A stretch of 64,000 nt of DNA from Trissonchulus latispiculum (lineage: Eukaryota; Nematoda; Enoplea; Enoplida; Ironidae). Both the position numbers and the translations under genes were made by a program. The notes beneath the pieces are model-generated. The model worked only from the letters and a program-made list of their open reading frames with translations. It was not told the DNA's origin and made no database searches. Each line of letters starts with the position of its first letter. Within the stretch, counting starts at the first letter, position 1. The stretch spans positions 1 through 64,000 of the forward strand of contig JASAND010011219.1 in NCBI GenBank assembly GCA_030248195.1. The letters are read 5' to 3'. This document shows positions 50,037-60,900 of this stretch, piece after piece.

Positions 50037-51731
50037 AGTGCGGGGACCGGTTCTGATTTTTGAAACCGGTTCCGGTTCCAGTTCTTGACTACCGGTTCCG
50101 GTTCCGGTTCTAGCTACCGGTTCCGGTTCCAATTAGTATTTTTGATAAAAAAGCTAAAATCACACGATTTTTTATTTTTTTGACAATTGCTATAAAAACT
50201 TAATATATTTAACTGCACAAAGCTATGAAGGCGTTTTTAAACAGTGTTTTAGCTTACTTTTTACTATTTACATACAAATATTTACTGTGAAAAAGATATG
50301 GTCTGCTTCATTTTTACCAATACGTTGGGGAAATTTTAGCTACCACAGCTTACCAAAATACTAAATATTCTCAGTCTAGATAAACATTTAGCTACTGCTA
50401 CTGCCCTTCAGAAAGTGAACGTCGCACAGAACTTTCCTCGACACATTTCACGCAGTCCGATAAAATTTGCTTATCGATTCAACAGCTACAGTTACAACAT
50501 TACAAAGCTTAATCATTGAAAAAGCAGTTAATCTCATCTCGGGGTCGAAGAGTTTTTGAGATCGAAAACTATATCAGAAAACATAGGGGAAATCGTTGAA
50601 CGAGAATTAAAACTTTTCGAGCACTTCTGCAGCACACAGGTACAACTAACTTCATACTTTTAAAACCAAAAATTGTATGTTACAATAAATAAAATCAAGC
50701 TGCTAAGTTTTTATTCTACATAGATGAAAATTTTTAATAGACCATCAAAGACATTCATTTTCGGTAGCTCTAGCTAATTGCTATCAATTAAATAAGAACG
50801 GTACCCATGAACGGGAGGTCAAATTTCACTGACCCTTGTGGAAGCAAATTTGGGTACCCCTTGTGAGAGCGATTTTTCTTAGAGGTATACTTTTAAAAGC
50901 AATTTTTAAGCGATTTTTGCAATTTTTTAACAAAAAACAGCTATTTGTTAGCTAAAACACGTTTTTCAGACGTTTTTTAGATAAAAATAGTAATATTTAG
51001 TGAAAAATTCCGGCGAAGCCGGAAAATTTTTGGAAATTTTTGTCGAAAATCCTATTTTTCGGGCAATTTTCTTACCCCTTGTGACCAATTTTCTTACCCC
51101 TTGTGGGAGCAATTTCGCGACCCCTTGTGGACGACTTCGCCGAGGGGGGGGAATTTCCCCCCCCTTGTCCACCTGTGACGGTACCTCAGGGATACTGTTG
51201 CTCAGCTTAACCCTTAATCTGGAGTTGCGCCTTCAGTATACTGGTTTGCTTCAGTTTAAGTTTGCACACAAAAATTGCAGAGACAACAGCTATAGCTGGA
51301 AGAGTTGCCGTAAAGCATCAAATCCTTAATGCTTACCTTTGTCATCCTTAAAGAAGAGTTAACACTGAATACACTTTAGTTTTTCTTTTTCTATAACCTT
51401 ATCAGAAAACTTAAAACATTGACTGAAAACTGTTATTAAAGAAATCGTAAAATTGATATCAAATCTTCTGTCATTTACACATTTCAAAAACAAAATTTCA
51501 TATCGAAATAGAAGTACCAAAATAAAGTTAAATTCCAAATGCTAAATTCAAATTCATAAGAATCTTTTAAAATTTTAAAAAATAAACCTTGATTGATAAA
51601 AAATAAACCTTGAAGTTTCAAACAGCCAAAATTAACACTAGAACCGTCCGGTTCCAAAAGCCACCGGTTCCGGTTATAAAAATCCTACCGGTTCCGGTTC
51701 TACCGGTCCTTTTGGAACCGTCCCAGCACTA
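50037..51731. mobile_element. hAT-like element with (CCGGTT)n subterminal arrays, nested
   Basis: Ends TAGTGCGGGGACCGGTTC and GGAACCGTCCCAGCACTA. Flanks ATACCTAG and ACACCTAG (7 of 8). Just inside each end are arrays of ACCGGTTCCGGTT-type hexamers. The middle is AT-rich, has no transposase ORF, and contains a copy of the 350-bp hairpin repeat (50810-51182). It is inserted into an AAGAGTACATAAT-type MITE, whose halves lie on both sides. Confidence 0.8.
50810..51182. repeat. 350-bp dispersed repeat with CCGGCGAAGCCGG hairpin, copy 2
   Basis: Same block order as 48486-48848; here nested inside the hAT-like element 50037-51731. GGTACC lies close to both margins (50800-50806 region and 51179-51184 region). 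The hairpin core reads AATTCCGGCGAAGCCGGAAA. Confidence 0.8.
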
Positions 51732-51790
51732 ACACCTAGTCGAAACGGGGATACGCTCACTTGCCTCATACTAAGCTAGAAGGTGGATGG
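51732..51790. mobile_element. Right part of the split AAGAGTACATAAT MITE
   Basis: ACACCTAGTCGAAACGGGGA then TACGCTCACTTGCC matches the interior of the element at 44857-45211 (TACCTAGTCGGAACGGGG, TACGCTCACTCGC). Together with 49925-50036 it gives the pre-insertion sequence of the hAT-like element. Confidence 0.7.
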
Positions 51791-51804
51791 AGGGTCCCTC
51801 TGTG

Positions 51805-51810
51805 TTTATT
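51805..51810 (-). terminator. Possible polyadenylation signal of SEH1
   Basis: TTTATT on the + strand reads AATAAA on the - strand, about 600 nt downstream of the SEH1 stop codon. The distance is long but possible. The sequence between (51811-52405) has no recognisable coding region; 52080-52330 looks like an unidentified repeat. Confidence 0.2.
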
Positions 51811-52405
51811 GTGGATAAAATATTATTACTGTTATTTGATGCTAATTAGGGCAATATAATTAAGCCACTTAAATGCACTCACGCATACTACTTACGTCGC
51901 CCAGAGAGGGTGAATGTTCATTTCTGCATCTGCCGACAGCAAACACGAAACTTGGGACCCTAACGATCCTCTCTTTTAAAACTCCGAATCTCATTTGACT
52001 TTGCAAAGAACCAAATTTTTCTGGTTCCAGCCAGACCAGTCAATTACCTTAGAATTAAGTAAGTTACATCACCACCACACAATTGCATACGGTACTTATC
52101 CGAGTTTTCCAAGGAGTTGGTCGTACCTGAGTGGTAACCCTTGTGTATGGAGCCAAAGGGTGACTACGCTGTGATGAAAGCAGAGCAGTCACTTCTGCTC
52201 CGGCAGTAGCCTTGCCTTCGCCTCGGGTAAATGCTTTATGCAATTATTCAACGCCAGACCATGTGCCCTGAGCAAAATTTTTGTCTGGCGTTACCCTCCT
52301 CGAGAAAGCAACTGATGTGTGGCACCAAGGGAAAACAAAGTATACTAATAGTAATAGTACATTACAATTTACTATAAACAGACAAACAACAAATTATTAC
52401 TACAA

Positions 52406-55400
52406 CTAAGATCTAGAGGTAATATTGTCAGAAAAGGGTCGTTGTACAAGTTCATTATCCTTGGCATTTAGTACTGATTGATTCTTCCAAATTCCGAGGT
52501 AGTTTTCTGAAAACAGATGACATTATCATAATAGTACGAGCACTGAAAAGTCATGCTAATCAGACAGTGAAATCTTAGACAATGGTATCTTTAAATGACA
52601 ATTGTGGATGGAAGAGCTTATACCTTATGCATGACCCCTAAATACAGCAACGACATTTCTCTAACGTTAATATAATGGACAAAACATAAACAGAATATAT
52701 ATACAGCAAAGCAATCTTACTCTTCCAAAGTCTGACAGTGGCGTCAGCACCAGACGACGCCAGAATAGTCCCGGTAACATTCCAGCTGACACGCCAAATC
52801 TGATTTCCGTGATCATCAAACTGAGCCACCTGACGTATATCAAATTCTGTGACACCGGAGGCAGTCGAACCGGTGGAGGCGCCACCAGCTGAGCCTAGTG
52901 AACCACCCGATCCACCCACGCTAGATCCTATTGTGGCACCGCTCCCACCGGGTCCGCTAACACCAGCATTGGTTCCCTCCAGGACTCTGAAATACCGAAG
53001 CGATGAGCTGCATAATTGTGACGATGTCATTGGATTGTACAAGAGAAGTTAAAAACAATCAATACGTAGATGAACAGTTAAAAGTATATACTTCGCATGC
53101 CGAACCTAAGAAGCGTTGAAAAAGGAAACGCAAAATCTGCAAACATAATTACGTATCACACTGACATACGTACGCATGAGGCTTAAGTGAAAAAAGGTGA
53201 ACATTTCTGGAAGCAACGGCAAGAAGATGAAATGAACGACCAATATTAGGTGAAAATGATAGATCATGCACAGGGTCAAAGAAGGGTGCCATGGAAGTGA
53301 TTCGGTTCCATTTCCTAAAAATCATACTCAAGTCACAAAATAACATTTTTCACAGCAAACTTATGAGTTAGCACAGGGGCGGATCCAGGGGGAGGGGGTA
53401 GAAAAAATTAAGGAGAAAAATAGAAGAAAAGGGCAAAAAACAAAAAATGTAGAACCTTCGGCGGGAATTTTCTAGTTCTTAGCGGCATATTTATTGCATT
53501 TATGAAGAAAAAGCTTAAAATGTAACACATTTTTCGGAGAAAATTACTATTTTTGCCTACAAATGTGTAGTATTTTACAATATTTTCCCAGTTCTTCAAA
53601 ACGAAAGGGATTAAAGATGCGAAGACCAATTTTATTGCAAAACCAAAAAATTTCTTCAACTTCTGGGGGCTTCGCCCCCCACTGGAGACAATTTTCCCTC
53701 CCCCCCTCCCGTCACCAAATTCTGGATCCGCCAGCGAGTTAGCATCTGTTTATTTGCTTTCATAACGCAGAACCAGCATTATCAAGAGTACTTAATAGAT
53801 TAGAGAGTGAAACTGTTAACACTATTATTTACTAAGCAAGCTTTATTAATTAATTATAACTTTAATTAGGTTAGTGCAAAAACTTATTCGATAACTTTCT
53901 TGTAACATCTTTTCTGCTCTTTATAATGATATAAAAATTGTAGCATTAATAAAAAATTCGCAAGATTGTAGTCTATTTTTACATCACTGGAAAGAAAGCA
54001 GAAAAGATGCTACAAAGTTGTGGAATTAGTTTTTAATTGCATTAACCTAATGAAAACAACTAATAAACTACCTACCGTAAGCCTGAAACTAATTAGCGAA
54101 TCCGCGAGCAGACGCGCGTTTATGAAAGCGTATAATTAGTGCAAAGTGGGACCTCCCACCGGAAGTTACGGGGTCCCGAGTTAACGAACCGAGTATACCT
54201 AGCATGGTTTCTACATGCTAGTGTAAGAGTTTCTTACTCTTACATTATGTATATACTCTTGGTATTACAAAAAGCATTAGAAGTTATGCAAAATGAAGGC
54301 AGTCAAAATTCAGGGAGAAGTATACACTACACAATACAAAAGGCAGTAGACAGAAGTACCAACTAACCGCAAACTGTCATTGTACTCAAATACAGCTATT
54401 TTGGTCGTAGACAAATTGTTATCATCACTTCCTACAGCCAATAACGGAGGATGGTGTCTAAACATAAAAATACTTCCCAGCATCGATTGGACAAATAGGG
54501 GCCGATTTCGTCAGCAATCACAAGTTCACAAGTCATAACCGAAGTCTATGGTTATGACAAGTTCTCCACAAGTTTGATTTTCCAGTTTTAGTCTCATGAA
54601 GCCACGAGTCCCTGCAGTCAATTGCTAACTTTCACAAGTAGATACAGCTAACAACTGTGCAGTCTAACCAAACCATGCTACAACCGTATGCGTACTGTTA
54701 AATTGTACGTTGTAGCGGGCAGTACAATTGTACGGCACGATAAGCCTTCGCTGCCAGGCAGCTGACAGCCAGTAGAGCTGATTGTAGTGACCAGGCGCGT
54801 AGCCGGGGGGGGGGCGAGGGGGCATGCCCCCCCCCGAAATCGGAGACAAAAAAATTTTAGTTAGTAGCAGCAGCGTAAATACATATTGTGAAAAGTTTTC
54901 GCCTGCGGCGCTAATTTTGAAAGAAAATATATCAAAATGCGCTAGATTTAACTTAAACTTTTCCACCAACTGTTCAGTTGTTGAAAAAAATTTCCGAGCA
55001 TTTTTGGCCTGCCCCCTCCGAAATTTTGTTCTGGCTACGCTAGTGGTAGTGACCAAGAATTTCTCCCCTTATATACTTTACCCCAACATAAAAATTAAGT
55101 TGGATAGCACTAAATCACTGAAAATTTGAGAGGACACGACTGTCTTTCTAGACATGACAGTTGAGACATACAGAAGACAAAATGCCTTCTATATTTTTGA
55201 GCCGTCTTACAAGCCAGTTGTTACATACAACACAACACTGCTTGTGCTCAAGAAATTTGTGAGCTCACTTAAAGGCTCGCCCTAGCAGTGCTACAACTTC
55301 TGTAATACTTTAGAATAGTAAATCAACAATTTTAACACTGGGAAAAACCTCACTCTGCTGTTTTATTAACGATTTATTACTTACACATATCATTACACTG

Positions 55401-57896
55401 CAGTGCCTAGGATATAAAGTGTTTTACTTTTGTGACTTGTGATGACAAGTAAAGTTGCCAGTAAACTCAGATGAAACCCAACTTTTGACAACTTGTTATT
55501 TAACAGATTTGTTATTTTTGTATATACGTATGCATTTATATTTTTGATTATCTTTGTTTATTAATATATATTGCTTAACTTTATTTTTATTCTATTTTTT
55601 AGTTGCGTAATTTATTTCGGTTTGTTCGGATATGTCGGAATCCAGAATGGAGCTCGGTGGAGGTAGTGAAGACTATGAAACTGCAGACAATGAAACTAAC
55701 TGTGGCTCGGATCATACTGTTTATGAGACGGAAGTCCGTCGAAGTACGTATGCTTATATTATTATTTGTGCTTTATTTATTTTGTTTGGTTTGTTTTCTC
55801 TTTGTAGCCTCAACTTACAAGTTTACAAAATGTGGCTTGTGAAATTGTGACTAATGATGAAATGGGCTCGAGACAGGAGTTAAGGGCAGAAAGCATGGGT
55901 TATATTATTCAACTTAGTTAAGGGAGGGGGGTCAAGGGGAAAAGCATAGGAAAACAAAGAGTTAGGATAATTTTTCTACCAAACTTTGGAACGCACAACG
56001 TAAATGTAAGAACGAAGGCAAACGACTTTGCAGACATCTAATCTGGTACCATCTGAATATCTGTACGTCATTGTATAGCACAACTCAATTATTTCCAAAA
56101 TGTGTGAAGTTTGACTCTAAAAGATCTTAACGAAAGCAAGACATCAGGCACTCTAGAAAACCACTGAGTTGGCCGAGAACTTGTCGATACTAACACGCTA
56201 GATAGGTTAGATTAGAAGAGTTACTTTGTTATCGGCTTTATATATACCCATATACTTATTTTGCTGAAAAGTTGTATCTGAGGGTTTTCCAAGGTCGCAG
56301 AACACGAATCTAAAATGCTCATTTCGATTTAACAAGTTGTAAGCTTAGCTTTTACACTACGCTATTGACAAAGAATCAAAAACATAGTCCAAATTCGATT
56401 AACTCCCCTATAAACAACTTTCTCTAAAATCATAGGGTATCCTTGGTTTTTCCGTGAAAAGCGTAAAAATGTAAAGTTTTTAGCCAATCAGTCAGAAATC
56501 AATGTTTGAATACATCCATATAAATTTGGGCTAAATAGACCAACCTTTGAACACGACAAAGTGTTGGGAGCAGTTTCCTTGAGAATTTAGAGTTAATGCT
56601 AAATACGTATACAAAAGCTTTTGTAAAAATAAATGTTATGTCTTACAGTTACTAACGACATCATTATACATTAGTTTTCACCGGACTTTTATTTGGGTAC
56701 AAAAGACATATATACTTGTACGATTAGTATATTTACTACCCGAAAAGATATCCATTCACAGTTTCCACAGGTTTTCCAGTTTAATAACTGAGTTATAAAT
56801 TGACAATTCGATAATGAAACAAGGAAATAAAATCATGCTATTGTAGTAAACTACAGATATATACCTTGAGGGGTTCCAGGAAAGACTACTACAACGAATT
56901 TTCCACACAGCAATTTCGTGCATTATATTCCATTGATTCAAATTCATTATATCGGGAGCTTCATACAGACGCAGAATGCCGTCTTGAGAACACGTCGCCT
57001 GAGAACACACACCAACAATTACGTATAACTATGTAAAACAAACACAAATAAAACCGTGCGTATGCGTACACTTGTGTATTGCCAAGAAAAGCTAGAATAT
57101 CAGGTCTAGAAATTTTAGCAGCAGGAGAAAAAGAAAGTATGTATTTACTACATAGCTTCTAAAGACAACAAGTAAAACACAATAACGCAAAAATCCAATA
57201 AAAGAGACTCACCAAGACAAGTCCCATATGCCTGGGAGCAAATTTAACATCTGTAACATTTGTACGGCTGTCAACCAATTGGGTTCTCTTCACCCAATGA
57301 GTCGGATTTCCAGAAGTTGTTCGATCACTACCTTAAGCAATAACAATTCCTTTCAGTCTATGAATAATTGCATACTGAGTCTGAAGAATCATATCATGAA
57401 GACGCTTGAGTTTAATTAGATACTTTACTTTTAAGTAATACAATCTGATTATCATCATTTTCTTTATGAAATAGACATAAGATAACGTGGGGGAATGGGG
57501 GGTGTGAGACTCCCAGGCAGACAAAAAAGGGTAGACTCTCTCAGCGAGAAGAAAAAAGGGCAGACTCCCTCATCCAGAAGGAAAAAGGGTAGACCCTCCA
57601 GCGATTTGGATATACCAAAACTTTACAATTTTCACCAAATTTTAACGATGTTTTCAATTTTTTAAAAACCGATACAGTTTTTTGGGCAAAATTGGGGGCA
57701 TTTGCCCACTCGGCCAGTTTGCCCACTGAAAAATTGGACCACAGAGGTAAAAGAAGTGAACATTTCTATTACGGTTTTAATGCTAATTTTCACCCCCGCA
57801 GGGTTCCTGTGCCACTACTTAACTGTAATTTGATTAACTTTACTTCACTTCACTTATTGTCTGTTTCAAAATGTCTCCTCGAAATGTTGCAAAATT

Positions 57897-57952
<56 letters not shown>

Positions 57953-60900
57953 CTTTCGCAATTTAAGCTTATCTATAAGTATTTACGTAGAAAAATGCAA
58001 TTGCAGAAAATCGAAACTATATGACTCAGAACAATCATGTGCAAAAATGAGCCCCCCAGACCCCTGCTGTTGCTTTATGTTTTAATACGTATAAGAAACC
58101 TGTATTGTATAATAACTTAGATTGCTTAAGGAACAACTAAAGAAAACGACAGGAAATTCGATGGTACTGAAGAAAACACGTTATTAATTAAAGCAAAGTT
58201 AAAATTAAGGTTAAAAATCGCCTAGCAACATTTCGTAATTTTGCCCACCAATCTGTAAATTTGCCCACTAAAATGCCCACTGGCCGTTTTGAAGAAACCC
58301 TGAACCGATAAAAATTCTTGCCCGAAAATGTAAAAAATATGCAATTTTTGCTAATTTAGGGGCACCCAGACTTTTTTGGTCGCCGACCTTTAGGTCCAAT
58401 GGCCTCAACGACCCAAATTTCTTAGGCCATCACCCAAAAATGTAGCTGGCTTATTTTTACTGGGGCCCCCCCACTCGGCAACCTCCCCACCATTCGAGGT
58501 TCCCCCCCCATAAATTTTTACCTCCCCCCCATAAGCCAAAAAATTGCCAGATTTCACCATTTTTACCCTAAATTGTCAAAAATTTTTCCGGCTTCGCCGG
58601 AATTTTAACGAAATTTTCGCTATTTTAGCGTAAAAAACACCTAAAATTAGTCATTTTTAAGCGATTTTTGGCAATTTTTACACAAAAAAAACGTAAAAAT
58701 TTGCAAAATTTTTTCCAAAAATATGCCCCCCTCACTTTTGGTGAACCCCCCTCCCATCGTTGGGAGGGGCAACTTTGAGCCCCTCCCCATAAATTTTGGC
58801 CTAAAAATAAGCCAGTGTAGACCATCAAAATTTTGCTAATTTTTACGTTGCGCGCTCTTGTTTGCATTGTTAAAATACACTTATTGTGTATTCATGCCTT
58901 ATATATTCAAAACTTGAATATATATACAAAACATGAACTGTTTAACACACAAGCAAACTACGTTTTTGCCATTTTAAACGAAACCTAGTTAGCAAAGAAA
59001 GTAGCATTGTACGGCACAGTATTATATAATAAATTACTGATTGCAACAGCTAAAGCAGACAGGAGCACAACAGAATAGCGAAACGAAAGAAAGAAGAAAA
59101 TGAAACTAACAAATAAAATATAGCTATATTAAAATAGCATAAATTTATGAAATCCTGTCGAATTCTACTATTTCGATTAGTGTTGGGCACTGGATATCCG
59201 GATAATTTATATATCCGGATAATATCCGATTTGAGAAAAATATCCGGATATCCGTGTACATTTCAGACAAAGTAATGAAAAATTAGCAATTTCTGACGAA
59301 AATTTCAAAAAATTTTAAATATAAAAATTTCTCTGAAATTATTTTTGAAACCAAGGTTGTGGCTTGGCTTTATGATAGAAATTCACAGCGTACCGAAAAT
59401 TTGACAGAAAACTTAGAAATTTAACTGCAAAATCGAAAAATTTTCTTGACGTTACGTTTGGGATAGGCGGATAACCGGATATCCGGATATCCGATAACGC
59501 AAAATAGGCGGATATCCGGATATGAAAAACAAGGATAAAAATGCTCCGATGGAGCATGAAAAATGCAATATGGGTGACATTAGGTTGTAAATGGACAGAG
59601 GACTAGGTTTTAAAACGTTAATATGGGAGGGGTAGGTTGTAAATGCCAGGAGGACTAGGTTAAAAGCGCACTAATATGGACCAGCTTCGCTGAAAACCCA
59701 TATTCGCGAAAACTGTCCAGAGTTTCTATCGGCTGCTGCTTGCTGTTGATATTAGGCCGACAGATTAACGTTAAATTAAACTCAGATTCGACCCCACGTT
59801 AATGTATGAAAATAGATATATATATCCAAACATGCGACAATTTTATATATACAATTTGGATTTCTGAATCATCCCATAGATCTCACAACCTTTGGAGACC
59901 CATCCCCCCGAAAAACTTTTGGAGAGAAAGAAAGCAACTGGACGTCACGACTCTAGAACATAACAAGATCAAAAAAGTACCCAACTCCTCCCAAATAGCT
60001 ACTGTGCGATCAAAAGAACAGGTGGCCAAAATCTGACCAAATTCAGGATGTGCCCACGTAACTTTCCATACAGATCCACTGTGAGTCTAAAACAAGCACG
60101 AAGAATATCAAATGAAAACAAAACTAATACGGCTAGGAAGAAAAAGAACCGTAAACGTGGAAATTTTAAGCAATAAAAATACTCCTACGAAGGATGAAAA
60201 ATTAATGAAAGTGTAAAATCAATCATATATATATATATATATATATATATTGCCTGTGCTCCAAGACACCTATTGTTATGCACTATGTTATTTTACGTAC
60301 GTATATACACTCATTTTTAAATAGGTTGGGGTTTGCAATGCAATGGAACGGAATATGTCTATGTCGGATGTATCCAGTACTCTTGAATTTAAAATGACTG
60401 TAACTACAGAAGAGGTTGAGTACGCATCTTGTGTTACTGTGCCTCGTTCTGTGTTTTTCTTTTTCTTTTTACAGCATTTCTAACTATATTTAGCATTTTT
60501 CGTCTTACAGAAAAAAAAAGAAAACATACGTATATTGCATGTTGCATGCTTAGTCTTTATAAACGATATTTCAATGTTTTGAACGTTAAATATTTGCGTT
60601 GAAGACTTCTTTTTGCGCTATAGTGGAGGGTCTGGGGGAAGCCCCCCAGAGGTTGAGAATTTTTTAAAATTGTGAAGATTTTGGTCTAAAAACCTTCAAA
60701 TCTTTTACTGTTTGACAATATGTATACGTACGTATTTATTGCTGTCGCTTCGAGAATTTGGAAACGTAAATTAATTGGATTTCACTGACCTATAGAGTCC
60801 CTGATGGCAGTGTTGCTTAGAATAATGACGGCTATACGAAAATGATTGAATGCATTGTTAATACAATTTCACTTATTAATTTTAATTTGTAATTATTTTA

